A stretch of 38,456 nt of DNA from Propionibacteriaceae bacterium UBA5174 (lineage in GTDB: Bacteria; Actinomycetota; Actinomycetes; Propionibacteriales; Propionibacteriaceae), in the NCBI GenBank assembly GCA_002413345.1, contig DHWU01000022.1, positions 11,660 through 50,115 on the forward strand, read 5' to 3'. The position numbers and the translations under genes are program-made. Below are positions 8,314-16,627 of the stretch, piece by piece (within the stretch, counting starts at the first letter, position 1; the number at the start of each line of letters is the position of its first letter). The notes beneath the pieces were generated by a model. That model made no database searches. It saw nothing but the letters and a program-made list of their open reading frames with translations, and was not told the DNA's origin.

Positions 8314-8847
8314 ATGACTGAGGTTCCGCCGCCAGACTGGGCGGCCCTGTATCAGAAGCATCGCGACGCGATGTACAGGGTCGCCGCATCGACCCTACGG
8401 GTGGCCGGACGCCAGGATGAGGCCCCCGACGCAGTCATGGCTGCTATTGAGTCCTTGATGAAGTCGCCTCCCAACAATGTCCAAAACTGGGAGGCAATGC
8501 TCGTTCACGTCACGAAGAATCGGGCTAAGGACATGCTGGGTTCCGCAGCAGCACGACGCGAGCTGGGAGGGATCACCTACGAGCGAGATGACCCAGCCTC
8601 GGAAGACGTGGCATCCGAAGTAGCCGAGCGTTTGGATCGTCAAGCAGACGGAGCAAAGCTGTGGGACAGCCTCTCGATTCTCGACGCGAGACACCGCAAA
8701 GTCGCTTGGGAGTACCTCGCCAAAGGACGCCCGCGAAGTGAGGTGGCTGCGGAGCTTGAGGTGACACCCGCCCGTGTGAGCCAGATCGCCACCAAGTGTT
8801 TGAAACTCCTAAGGGACGAGTTGGAGAGGAGAGGAGTGAAACGATGA
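8314..8847 (+). CDS. ECF-like sigma-70 factor
   Basis: The 177-residue protein has a sigma region 2-like N-terminus ('WAALYQKHRDAMYRVAASTL' 9-28, then 'NWEAMLVHVTKNRAKDML'). Its region 4 helix-turn-helix is 'LDARHRKVAWEYLAKGRPRSEVAAELEVTPARVSQIATKCLKLLRDEL' (about 123-171). It lacks regions 1 and 3, as ECF factors do. It would direct RNA polymerase to a small set of promoters. AAGGAGG precedes the ATG. It is the first gene of an overlapping three-gene operon with a regulator (ATGA overlap) and an ImmA/IrrE-type protease, which suggests its activity is switched by proteolysis. Targets are unknown. Region 2 is divergent, so a sigma-like DNA-binding regulator is the alternative. Confidence 0.75.
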   Translation: MTEVPPPDWAALYQKHRDAMYRVAASTLRVAGRQDEAPDAVMAAIESLMKSPPNNVQNWEAMLVHVTKNRAKDMLGSAAARRELGGITYERDDPASEDVASEVAERLDRQADGAKLWDSLSILDARHRKVAWEYLAKGRPRSEVAAELEVTPARVSQIATKCLKLLRDELERRGVKR

Positions 8848-9506
8848 CCGAGCACGACAAGGACGCGGCGATCGCTAAGGCCCTCGACGTTGCTGTTGGA
8901 GATCGTCAGGCAGAAATCGACGCTCTCCCTCCGGCCGAGCGGGATGATGCGAACTCGCTCCTCGAGGTGGCGGACCTGTTGTGGACCCATGCCCACGGGG
9001 CACCTCCTCTGCAACAGGATTCGGTTGCCGCCATGTTGGGTCTGGTCCCCGACGCCTCCCGGGCACTCGACCCAGAAGGACTGCGGTCCGCCCTGTCGTC
9101 CGCTGGCCTGAAAGTCAGTGAGCTAGCCGAGCTGCTCTCTGCTCGCGGCTGGCAAATCACAACCCGTGACGCGTTCAACTGGCGGGCAGGGCATGTGACC
9201 GATGTAGCCCCTGCCCTCATCCAGGCAATCGCAGAGGCCACCCGCAGTCGACCCGAGCGGCTAACCGCCAGGTCGAAGGGTGCCGCGCGGGGCGATCTTG
9301 CGGACATCGTCGCCCTTCCCAGATTCCAGGGACTCGCAGAAAGGTGGGCGGCGCTAATGCACACCTCGCTTGGACTGGCGTCTTCGGCACTTGAGTCGCG
9401 GCTGGCAGCCACTGTTTACCGGGGCGACACCCCTGATGCAGAGCAGCTGCTTTCCACACTCGAGACGGTGGTTGATCACCTCGAGGCCGGCTCTAGCCAT
9501 GACTGA
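8844..9506 (+). CDS. Putative regulator or anti-sigma partner, unrecognised family
   Basis: This 220-residue soluble protein starts at the ATG in the ATGA overlap with the sigma gene. The frame continues upstream, but that part overlaps the sigma gene. It has no membrane segment. Residues about 84-125 ('GLKVSELAELLSARGWQITTRDAFNWRAGHV' in pieces) look like a Cro/XRE-type helix-turn-helix. Before it lies 'PLQQDSVAAMLGLVPDASRALDP', and an Ala/Leu-rich helical C-terminus follows. Its place between a sigma factor and a metalloprotease of the type that cleaves repressors suggests it binds the sigma factor or DNA and is the protease substrate. That role is inference. The next gene overlaps its end by 8 nt. 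Confidence 0.65.
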   Translation: MTEHDKDAAIAKALDVAVGDRQAEIDALPPAERDDANSLLEVADLLWTHAHGAPPLQQDSVAAMLGLVPDASRALDPEGLRSALSSAGLKVSELAELLSARGWQITTRDAFNWRAGHVTDVAPALIQAIAEATRSRPERLTARSKGAARGDLADIVALPRFQGLAERWAALMHTSLGLASSALESRLAATVYRGDTPDAEQLLSTLETVVDHLEAGSSHD

Positions 9507-10515
9507 CGTGATCCAGAACGCTGTCAGCGCGGCTTGGTCCCAGCTCCCCGACGGAGTCGCGGACGCCTTTTCGTCCGACCCTGAGTCCACCCTTCGCGAC
9601 GCCTTAGGCTTGAAAACTGTCGCTGTCTCAACTCTCGACGTCGTACGCCAAGAAGGTGGCGCATGCGATGGCGTCTCCTACCTCGACGACGGCGTGATCC
9701 TCTATCGGCCAACGCAAAGCCGTCGGCAGTTCTTCACCCTCGCTCACGAACTTGGGCACTGGCTTGTGGACCAAACTGACGATGTCTACGACCTCTTGGC
9801 GAACCAGCGCGAATCCGCCAAGTTGCTCGAGACTGTCTGCGATCGCATTGCCCAGCGCCTGCTTCTGCCTGCCGCACTGATCGACTCTGTGCTTTCAGGT
9901 AGCCCACCTGCGGCAAGGCACGTGACGGAGCTGATGGACGCCAGCCTGGCAAGTCGCCCGGTCTGCGGCATTGCGCTAGCCAGCAGGTTAAGGGGCCTCG
10001 GCGCTGTAATCATTTCCGATCCAGAGAGAGCGCAGGTTGACTATGTGAGCGTGCGCCCTGACTCCGTCGATGGTTGGCCCGCTGTATTCCCTTGGACAGG
10101 TCAACCTATTCCTCCCGGGCACCCAATCCAGCAGGTTCGCGGCGACCACCCCATCACCCGGAAGTCGTATTGGGAGACCCCTTGGGGCGCCCGGGCCGAT
10201 TACTACATCGGTGTTGTTGCCGATGGAGATCGGGCTATCGGGGTGCTGTCTGACAGAGACCTGTGGGGATCCGAGCAACTCCACCTGGATGCAGAACGGG
10301 AATTCGATCGTCGCCCGCTGGGGGAAGTCCGGTGCTGCGGAGCGACCCGCTCAGTGCGCGGCTGGCCGTGTGCCACCTGCGGTGAACAGTGTTGCCCGAC
10401 CTGCGGCAAGTGCCGTTGCGATCGCCAAGCCGCGCGGGAGGTCCGCTGCACGATGTGCGGTTGCCAGTATTTGCCTCACCTTGTGACCGGTGGCGTCTGC
10501 GTCGACTGCCGCTAA
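9499..10515 (+). CDS. ImmA/IrrE-type metalloprotease with cysteine-rich C-terminus
   Basis: The 338-residue protein carries the zinc protease motif HELGH (83-87) and the downstream family motif with third ligand Glu111, which reads E-x-x-C-D-x-I-A-x-x-L-L-L-P. This matches the 'ExxAxxFAxxLLxP' of ImmA/IrrE (DUF955). These proteases cut repressors such as DdrO or ImmR when stressed. The C-terminal about 62 residues hold 14 cysteines in CxxC-type pairs (CATCG, CPTCGKCRC, CTMCGC, CVDC), i.e. two or more zinc ribbons not usual for the family. They may sense redox state or metal or bind nucleic acid. The ATG at 9499 is chosen because it overlaps the previous gene by 8 nt. The longer open frame upstream is the shadow of that gene. 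Confidence 0.85.
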   Translation: MTDVIQNAVSAAWSQLPDGVADAFSSDPESTLRDALGLKTVAVSTLDVVRQEGGACDGVSYLDDGVILYRPTQSRRQFFTLAHELGHWLVDQTDDVYDLLANQRESAKLLETVCDRIAQRLLLPAALIDSVLSGSPPAARHVTELMDASLASRPVCGIALASRLRGLGAVIISDPERAQVDYVSVRPDSVDGWPAVFPWTGQPIPPGHPIQQVRGDHPITRKSYWETPWGARADYYIGVVADGDRAIGVLSDRDLWGSEQLHLDAEREFDRRPLGEVRCCGATRSVRGWPCATCGEQCCPTCGKCRCDRQAAREVRCTMCGCQYLPHLVTGGVCVDCR

Positions 10516-10597
10516 CTCACTTCCCAGCTGCGTCGACTACTGAGTGAGAGGACCTCGGCAGACCGAGGAACCTCCTCTCGGACAGGAGGTGAGGAAG

Positions 10598-10753
10598 ATG
10601 GCCAAGAACACTGGAAACGGGCACCGCGTCGGTGCCGTCAAGGGTCGCAGCGAGTTCCAGGTTGGGAAGACCTGGTTCAAGCGCAACTCAGAGACCGGTC
10701 GGATCATGAACGGTAGCTCGCATGAACACAAGGGTGTCCGTAACGAGGACTGA
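10598..10753 (+). CDS. Small conserved basic protein (51 residues)
   Basis: This tiny protein, MAKNTGNGHRVGAVKGRSEF...TWFKRNSETGRIMNG...HKGVRNED, has a strong ribosome site (AGGAGGTGA, 10584-10592). It resembles short actinobacterial proteins of the pattern 'G.GR.GAV..RSQ..N..T..W.KRD..TGRF......FKGVRKE', which I recall as common but functionless in annotation. It is basic, polar, and has no membrane segment. It lies 82 nt behind the IrrE-type gene and is probably in the same transcript. A role in the sigma/protease module is possible but unproven. Confidence 0.7.
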   Translation: MAKNTGNGHRVGAVKGRSEFQVGKTWFKRNSETGRIMNGSSHEHKGVRNED

Positions 10754-10798
10754 CCAGCGACGATGCATGCGGTGGCCGTTCGCGGAGCGTAGCCGTCC

Positions 10799-10840
10799 GG
10801 ATTTTGGGGGTGTAGCCGACCGCGCTGCGCCCCCAGATCC
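10799..10840 (+). terminator. Stem-loop after the 51-residue gene
   Basis: GGATTTTGGGGGTGTAGC (10799-10816) pairs imperfectly with GCTGCGCCCCCAGATCC (10824-10840) around a 7-base loop. GTCCG and CGGAC flank it. It lies about 45 bp after the stop codon of the small gene and has no T-run. Confidence 0.4.
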
Positions 10841-10969
10841 GAGTCGGACATCGCCTCATTCCGAGCGGTTACGCAAAGGGCCTAAGCGGGACCCGAAGTG
10901 CCGGGCCCAGCCTCACTGTTGAGGACCCTGGCCTCGACCAGTTCCACAACGGCCACCTCACCGTGTTGA

Positions 10970-11311
10970 CCCGCTATCTCAAGGAAACTAAACGCTGAAC
11001 TCGCCCGGCTACGCCGCTACGGCCTCATCATCGTCGACGAAGTCGGCTACATCCCCTTCGAACAAGACGCCGCGAACCTGTTCTTCCAACTCGTCAGCTC
11101 CCGCTACGAACACGCCAGCCTGATCCTGACCAGCAACCTGCCCTTCGCCCGCTGGGGAGACGTCTTCGGAGACCAAGGTGTCGCCGCAGCCATGATCGAC
11201 CGCATCGTCCACCACGCCGACGTCCTCACCCTCAAAGGCGGCAGCTACCGACTCCGCGACACCGGAATCGACACACTGCCCTCCGCAAGAGCAGACAACA
11301 CAGCACAATAA
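10970..11311 (+). pseudogene. istB: IS21-family istB remnant (C-terminal part only)
   Basis: The frame has no start codon and follows a TGA. It reads '...AELARLRRYGLIIVDEVGYIPFEQDAANLFFQLVSSRYE', then 'ASLILTSNLPFARWGDVFGDQGVAAAMIDRIVHHADVLTLKGGSYRLR'. These are the Walker B (IIVDEVGYIP) and sensor regions of the IstB helper ATPase of IS21 transposons. The Walker A half, about 140 residues, is missing, and no istA is present, so the element is dead. It marks a past insertion between the sigma/protease module and the OLD cassette. Confidence 0.85.
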
Positions 11312-11323
11312 GAACCACACACC

Positions 11324-11460
11324 GTGGCCCAGTATTCAACCGGCGCTACCGGCCCAACATACGACCGTCGTCGACAGCAGACGGACACCCCCAAACCAAA
11401 CCCCGACCAACGAGATCAACAACCCTCAAGCGCACCAAATCTAGGGTTTTATGACCCCGT
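11324..11460 (+). mobile_element. Likely right-end region of the degraded IS21 element
   Basis: Directly behind istB lies GTGGCCCAGTATTCAACCGG, a sequence type typical of the non-coding right end of actinobacterial IS21 elements. I see no intact terminal inverted repeat and no partner end on the left, so the exact border is unknown. The rest of 10754-11664 outside istB and the stem-loop holds no gene I can support. Confidence 0.45.
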
Positions 11461-11664
11461 ATAGCGCTCACTGTTAGACGGACCGAAGCAAGGCGACGGT
11501 CTGACGGTCACGTTGACCCAACTGGGGCGCTCGCGTTCCCCCCGATGCCGCCTGGAATCATCCTGCGAGAACACCGATCACAGCTGACCCTGTTGTCAGT
11601 TCTGGGTGCAATCCTTAACCAACAACGCCGCCAGACTGGCGGTTGTGCCTAGGAGTGCGACCTG

Positions 11665-14112
11665 ATGAAGCTCACTCGGATAGACGTCCGCTTCTTCCGT
11701 TCCTTCAACTATGACTACGAGGCTCGGGCCCGCCAGAACACGCCGCGACCAGCCTGGGACACACAGGAGCCTTGGTATCCGTTCGTAAAGGTGCCGATCG
11801 ATGACGAGATCACCGCCGTGGTTGGTGCCAACGAATCGGGAAAGAGTCAACTTCTCACGGCGATCAAGGCGCTCCTTGACGGCAGGCCGATCGAGCGAGT
11901 CGACTTCTGCCGATACAGCGAGCTGTACTCCGTCAAGGTCGGGGAGATGCGCCTCCCCCACTTTGGTGGCGAATTTCAGGTGGAAGAAAGTGATGACCTC
12001 AGCGCTATCCCTTCCTTGGCCGAAGCTAACCGATTCGAGTTGTACCGGTTCGGCGACAAAGCGCCAATCGTGGTGGTCAATGGCGAGGCCGCAGACATTG
12101 ACGAGACGCAGATGCACGCCCTCCAGGCAGCCCTCCCTCGCTACTACGAGTTGGCAACTGCCTTGCCGATTCCTGAGAGCGTCTCCATCGCCGAACTGGC
12201 CGGCGTTGCACGCACCCCAATCCATGACCGAAGGAAGCGCTCAGAGGTCATCAGTCAACTTGCGGCGATCGGTGACCCAACCAACCTCAATCCGATAATC
12301 AAGCTGATCCAAAGCATCCTTACGCCAAGCGTCGATCCAGATGCGGAGATGGCCGAGAAGCAACGGAGGGCACAATTTGAGCTTGCCAGGAGCCTTCTCA
12401 TCGGTGCCTCCAGGATTGACCCCAGTGCTTTTGACGAACTCCGCAAGGCGGTAGAGCGCGGCCGGGAAGGCGAGGTGGAGGCCCTCGTTGGTGCCATCAA
12501 CTCAGCCATAAAGGAGAATTTGAACGTTCAGCGCTGGTGGACCCAGGACCAAGAATTCGACCTGGTTGTGGAGGCACGTGAACACGAGTTGGCCTTCACC
12601 GTCCGAGATCGCACCGGGGCAAGGTACTCGTTTGGTGAACGGAGCCAGGGGCTCCGCTACTTCCTGAGCTACTTCGTTCAACTCACAACCCACCGCCTCG
12701 GCCTCGGCCGGTCGGACCTTCTCCTACTCGACGAGCCTGACGCCTTTCTGTCCAGCACCGGCCAGCAAGACCTGCTCCGAGTCCTTCAGGACTACTCAGT
12801 TCCTGAAGCTGGCGGCCCGTGCAGCCAAGTGGTGTACGTCACCCACTCACCGTTCCTGATCGACAAGAACGCCCCACACCGGATTCGGGTGCTTGACAAG
12901 GGGACGGAGTCCGAGGGTACTCGCGTAGTACGCGACGCAGCGAGCAATCGCTACGAGCCCCTGCGCTCGGCCCTTGGCCCTTACTTGGCGGAGACAGCGT
13001 TCATCGGTGGGAGAAACCTGTTTGTTGAGGGCCCAGCAGACCAGGTGCTGCTCGCGGGCGTCGCTACCCACATCGCTCAGACAAGTGATCAACCAGTCAA
13101 CCCACTCGACCTGAACGAGGTGACAGTTGTGGCGTGCGGCGGCGCGGACTCCGTGCCCTACATGGTCTACCTGGCGCGAGGTAGGGACACGATCAAGCCC
13201 CCTTGCGTCGCCCTTCTAGACGGCGACAAGTCAGGCAGGGAAGCCGAAAAGGTTCTCAGGCGAGGCGAGGCCAGGAAGAAGCGGGTGCTCGCGGACGAGT
13301 ACATCGTCCGCCTAGACCTATGGGCACAAGAAGCCAATCTCCCGAACGTCGAAGAGCCAGAGGACCTCATCCCAATAGCTGTTGCCCACCATGCCGCGCT
13401 GAACTACCTCTCTCGATTCGCCGAGCTCGCCGACGTTGCCGGCACGGCATTCAGCGAGACGGCTATCCTCAGTGCGCGAAACGCCAACGGCGGACATCTC
13501 TGGGACGCCCTAGACGCCACCTACAAGGCAGCCTTCCCTGACGAGCATCTAGAAAAGGTCGGGTTCGCGCGGGAGGTGGTCAACCTCATCAATGAGGATC
13601 CCCAGACCGCAGGGGCCGACGAACTCCGTAAACACTTCGGCGCGCTACTCGCCCATCTGGGCGAACGCCTGGACAAGGCCGCGGCGCAAGAAGCGCAATC
13701 CAGGGGTGCCGACCGCCTCACCAGAATCCTCAAGTTCTTCGAAGACACCCACCCCCACGGAATGAAGAAACACGATGCTCGCCGTCTGCTGGCAGAAATC
13801 CGAGAGACCCTCGCTTCCGCCGACTTCCCGGAAGATCTCGACACCCAAGTCCGACGGATCGAACGAGAGTTTCGCCTCAACGACTCCGGTGATCCGCGCG
13901 TTCCCGAGTTCACGGGCTTCCGAAAGCAGATCCTGGAACTCCGGCTCATTGATCGCCTTGCGTTCCAGGACGACGCTCACACCGATCCAGCCTCCGATGT
14001 GCTCGCAGCAAGCACCAAAACGAAGGGCGGTGGGAAGCTCTCCAAACGGAGCTCCGACGGAGAGCCCGCCGAGCCCGCCGAGCTCGCCGATGGCGAGTCG
14101 CTCGAGACATGA
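11665..14112 (+). CDS. OLD-type ATPase with TOPRIM nuclease domain
   Basis: This 815-residue protein joins an ABC/SMC-like ATPase to a TOPRIM nuclease. Walker A is GANESGKS (54-61). Walker B is LLLLDEPDAF (Asp356, Glu357), and the H-loop is VTHSPF (His394). The TOPRIM domain follows: FVEGPADQ with Glu455 and LLDGDKSG with Asp519 and Asp521. This is the order of OLD (overcoming lysogenisation defect) nucleases, and the GajA subunit of Gabija is built alike. Residues about 650-815 are charged and helical, ending in a low-complexity 'EPAEPAELADGE' tail. The family cleaves or nicks DNA in response to nucleotide state and often acts against phage. The GGAG ahead of the ATG is distant (9 nt). The downstream partner overlaps by ATGA and is not a UvrD helicase, so this is not Gabija. 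Confidence 0.88.
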   Translation: MKLTRIDVRFFRSFNYDYEARARQNTPRPAWDTQEPWYPFVKVPIDDEITAVVGANESGKSQLLTAIKALLDGRPIERVDFCRYSELYSVKVGEMRLPHFGGEFQVEESDDLSAIPSLAEANRFELYRFGDKAPIVVVNGEAADIDETQMHALQAALPRYYELATALPIPESVSIAELAGVARTPIHDRRKRSEVISQLAAIGDPTNLNPIIKLIQSILTPSVDPDAEMAEKQRRAQFELARSLLIGASRIDPSAFDELRKAVERGREGEVEALVGAINSAIKENLNVQRWWTQDQEFDLVVEAREHELAFTVRDRTGARYSFGERSQGLRYFLSYFVQLTTHRLGLGRSDLLLLDEPDAFLSSTGQQDLLRVLQDYSVPEAGGPCSQVVYVTHSPFLIDKNAPHRIRVLDKGTESEGTRVVRDAASNRYEPLRSALGPYLAETAFIGGRNLFVEGPADQVLLAGVATHIAQTSDQPVNPLDLNEVTVVACGGADSVPYMVYLARGRDTIKPPCVALLDGDKSGREAEKVLRRGEARKKRVLADEYIVRLDLWAQEANLPNVEEPEDLIPIAVAHHAALNYLSRFAELADVAGTAFSETAILSARNANGGHLWDALDATYKAAFPDEHLEKVGFAREVVNLINEDPQTAGADELRKHFGALLAHLGERLDKAAAQEAQSRGADRLTRILKFFEDTHPHGMKKHDARRLLAEIRETLASADFPEDLDTQVRRIEREFRLNDSGDPRVPEFTGFRKQILELRLIDRLAFQDDAHTDPASDVLAASTKTKGGGKLSKRSSDGEPAEPAELADGESLET

Positions 14113-15155
14113 CCCGCTCCGAAGGCGCCGAGGGCCCTTTGCTCACCAAAGTGGAAGCCATCTCCCTCGCCCAGCGCGAAGGGTGCCCGCTTTCAACACC
14201 AGCCTTCGACGGATTCTTGATGTCAGGGCAGGCGCCACCTCCGCACACCCGCATCGCGGGGGAGCCTGTCTGGCTTGCCTCCGCAATTCTGGAGTGGTCG
14301 GACACACGGCTCCAAGAGCTGCAATCCACGGAAGCCGATCGGCTGCTCCATCAGCTTCTCCGCGATGAGGCTCCAGGCAAGACGCCTCGGCTCTCGGTGG
14401 CCAGTCTCGATGACGATGTGCCGACCCATGTCGCCGTTCTAAGGGCTGAACGCAGACTCAAGGACATGCTCAGCATGCTGGAGATGGAGCGGGACCGGTT
14501 AAAGAACCTGATTGATCAGAAGGCCGACGTGGACACCCAAAAGCTTCCGCTGCGGCGCGGCACGTTCAGCGCTGCTCAGGATGCCTGGTGGCGACGCCGA
14601 TTGGAGGAAGTCGAGACCGAGAAGAGACTCATAGCTACTGACCAACGCGCCTGCGCAGCTTGGGTCTTCCAACTCCTTGGTTGGTGCCAATCCGAGTTGC
14701 CAAAACGACGCCAAGTCGCACTCGAGGACGCAGGCGTCGAAGCCGAGCGTGAGGCCCGAACACTTGAGGCGTTCGCGGTAGAGCACTTCGGTCACATGCG
14801 ACAGTACTTGGATGGCGATCCCCGAAGGGGCGGCGCTGGCGAGCAGCTATCGCGGGCCGACTTCGGCGTTTCATGGCGACTAGACGCGACTGACCGGGGC
14901 GTGGGGTGGGATAGCCATGGAGGAGGAACCTGGCGAGTGTCCTGGATTCCAGGAAATGGGGAGCTGTACGCGTACGAGCGAGTCACGTCGAAGGTCATCT
15001 TGTTCGGCCAGTTGCCGACAGCCCAACTAGATCCCGTGACCTCATGGCTCCGGCCGATCCAGGGCCGCGAACGGGAAAGGAACTCCCTCGTCTTGGTCGC
15101 CGACGCCTTCAGCGCTCAGCAGCGGACGGGGTTCGCCCGCTTCCTTTCGCCTTGA
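14109..15155 (+). CDS. Unrecognised partner of the OLD nuclease: HTH-like N-terminus, coiled coil
   Basis: The 348-residue protein starts in the ATGA overlap with the OLD-type gene, so the two should be made together. Residues about 10-62 ('LLTKVEAISLAQ' ... 'PPPHTRIAGEPVWLASAILEW') resemble the winged HTH of AlpA/excisionase or MerR-type proteins. Residues about 112-150 are a strong heptad helix ('RAERRLKDMLSMLEMERDRL'), and a second long helix spans about 165-235. The C-terminal third is strand-rich with many Trp ('GVGWDSHGGGTWRVSWIPG'). I know no family with this order. By position it may regulate, target or inhibit the nuclease. Its last 114 bp overlap the end of the opposing gene. Confidence 0.75.
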   Translation: MTRSEGAEGPLLTKVEAISLAQREGCPLSTPAFDGFLMSGQAPPPHTRIAGEPVWLASAILEWSDTRLQELQSTEADRLLHQLLRDEAPGKTPRLSVASLDDDVPTHVAVLRAERRLKDMLSMLEMERDRLKNLIDQKADVDTQKLPLRRGTFSAAQDAWWRRRLEEVETEKRLIATDQRACAAWVFQLLGWCQSELPKRRQVALEDAGVEAEREARTLEAFAVEHFGHMRQYLDGDPRRGGAGEQLSRADFGVSWRLDATDRGVGWDSHGGGTWRVSWIPGNGELYAYERVTSKVILFGQLPTAQLDPVTSWLRPIQGRERERNSLVLVADAFSAQQRTGFARFLSP

Positions 15156-15995
15156 CCATCTCAGTCGGCCCAGATGCGCGTGCATGCGCCTCGGAATGCT
15201 TGCCCACCACCCCTTACCCCCAGCGCCAGATCGGCCTTGCCGGCCGGAAGCTGGCCGGTTCTGCACAGCCGTCACACACAGTGGCGATGCTACAACGACC
15301 CTCACGATCGGCACTCCGCCAGACGTCACACACTGCGAATCTCGCCACGTTCGGACATCGAGGACCTGTGCCACGGCACGCACACGGTGAGGTCTGGCGA
15401 GCATCCCTGCCATGTCAGACACGCCGTAGAAGACTTCCTTGTCAGAAGGCTCGGTGGCACCTGATGGCAGATCTGCCCCTGCCGCACGTAAAGCGTCAAA
15501 CACCGCCTCGGTGCCTGACCCTGAACGGTTACCCGATAAGGTTCCCGTCCAGGCTTCATCGAGGTGATCGGGTGTGCCAGTGAGGACAACCCACGACGCC
15601 ATGCCGAGAGCCGGCGTGACCTGCTCTGCAATCCACACCGCGATCTTCCCAACGTCGGGGCCGGAATCCCGCGACAAGACTCGGAAGCGGACGGACCCCT
15701 CGAAGACAAACCAGTCTTTGAAAGACAGCGTTGGATCATCGGCCGCTGGCAGCCGACCCAACACCTTCACTGCATCCTTCACGAACGCGAGCATGTGCGC
15801 CACATCCGGCCCGATCGGAACCGGCGACGCTTCCGTGCCAACCTTGGCCGATACGCCGAGATTACTCAGGCCGAGCTCGCTGACGCCTAACGTTGCCGAT
15901 AGCTCGGCGCTTCGAGCCTGCTGCCGGATCTGGACCGATGACGATCCGAGAATATGTGCGACTTTCGGCGGGCTCACGTAGTACGGGGTGTCCAT
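15042..15995 (-). CDS. Hypothetical protein, convergent with the OLD partner
   Basis: From the ATG at 15995 (MDTPYYVSPPKVAHILG) the frame gives 317 residues. GGAG lies just before it, and an ATG nine bases upstream at 16004 is also possible. The first about 215 residues look real: 'WFVFEGSVRFRVLSRD', 'KIAVWIAEQVTPALG' and 'WVVLTGTPDHLDEAW' suggest a strand-rich domain. The start (YYV...KV) and the VVLTGTP-type strand faintly recall actinobacterial SAVMC3_10250/DUF7019 proteins, but I am not sure. The last about 70 residues are basic, Gly/Arg/Pro-rich and overlap the opposing gene. They may be frame-shifted or mis-called, and the true end may be earlier. Confidence 0.55.
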   Translation of the reverse strand: MDTPYYVSPPKVAHILGSSSVQIRQQARSAELSATLGVSELGLSNLGVSAKVGTEASPVPIGPDVAHMLAFVKDAVKVLGRLPAADDPTLSFKDWFVFEGSVRFRVLSRDSGPDVGKIAVWIAEQVTPALGMASWVVLTGTPDHLDEAWTGTLSGNRSGSGTEAVFDALRAAGADLPSGATEPSDKEVFYGVSDMAGMLARPHRVRAVAQVLDVRTWRDSQCVTSGGVPIVRVVVASPLCVTAVQNRPASGRQGRSGAGGKGWWASIPRRMHAHLGRLRWSRRKEAGEPRPLLSAEGVGDQDEGVPFPFAALDRPEP

Positions 15996-16093
15996 AGGCT
16001 CCATGGTGCAGGATCGATCAGGCATCCGATATAGGCACCCCTGAACTACAGGGCACTTCCGTTCGCGAGGACTCCCGCGCACAACGGTCTGCG

Positions 16094-16627
16094 TCAGTCT
16101 GTAAGTTTCGAATCGAATGCGGGCGCAGGCTCCAGATGGGGCTCTGCCCACGGCCACAACGACTTGATCTGAACGGCCCCCAACTCCTCGTTTTGGCGGA
16201 CCAGGTTTAGATACTTAGCCCCCAACTCACCAAGGTGCCTGCGTTCCTCACGGAACCCGCGATCGTCCCACCGATTGACTAATGCCTGGCCCATCACACG
16301 GTCGGTCTCCAGGTCGATTGCCTTCAACAACTCAACCTCGTTGTCAGGCGCGATTAGAGCCGCGCTGAATCTGGCGGAGTTCCATCTGATCGTTGCTTCA
16401 TGGAGCTCTGGCCACTCTCGATCTTTGTGATCGTGGCAATCAATCCTCGCGAGGTCGATCAGCCGCCGGTTCAGCTCCTGTAGGGCGCTCAAGACCTCCC
16501 GGGCAGCATTCATCCGTTGATCTCTCATCGAGTGATCTCGAGTCCGCCTACCCAACACCAACCCCACAATGAGTGACCCGAGCGCGGTAAGAAGGCCCCC
16601 GATCACCACTCCTAGCAAGGCATCCAT
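16094..16627 (-). CDS. Hypothetical membrane-anchored protein
   Basis: The ATG at 16627 is chosen because a membrane helix starts at once: MDALLGVVIGGLLTALGSLIV (1-21), followed by positive residues (LGRRTRDHSMRDQR). This gives a single N-terminal anchor with a cytoplasmic domain of about 150 residues made of long amphipathic helices ('AREVLSALQELNRRLIDLARI'). The full length is 177 residues. It resembles the many small unnamed 'one TM plus helical' proteins found in accessory regions. It precedes the previous minus-strand gene by 90 bp and may share its transcript. The function is unknown. Confidence 0.6.
   Translation of the reverse strand: MDALLGVVIGGLLTALGSLIVGLVLGRRTRDHSMRDQRMNAAREVLSALQELNRRLIDLARIDCHDHKDREWPELHEATIRWNSARFSAALIAPDNEVELLKAIDLETDRVMGQALVNRWDDRGFREERRHLGELGAKYLNLVRQNEELGAVQIKSLWPWAEPHLEPAPAFDSKLTD

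Noticed and set aside
11665..15155. Gabija system (GajA-GajB)
   Set aside because: The first protein is GajA-like in layout, but the second has no helicase motifs and cannot be GajB.
15174..15981. Several plus-strand ORFs opposite the convergent hypothetical gene
   Set aside because: They are antisense frames of the minus-strand gene, have no ribosome sites and give Arg/Pro/Ser-rich products.
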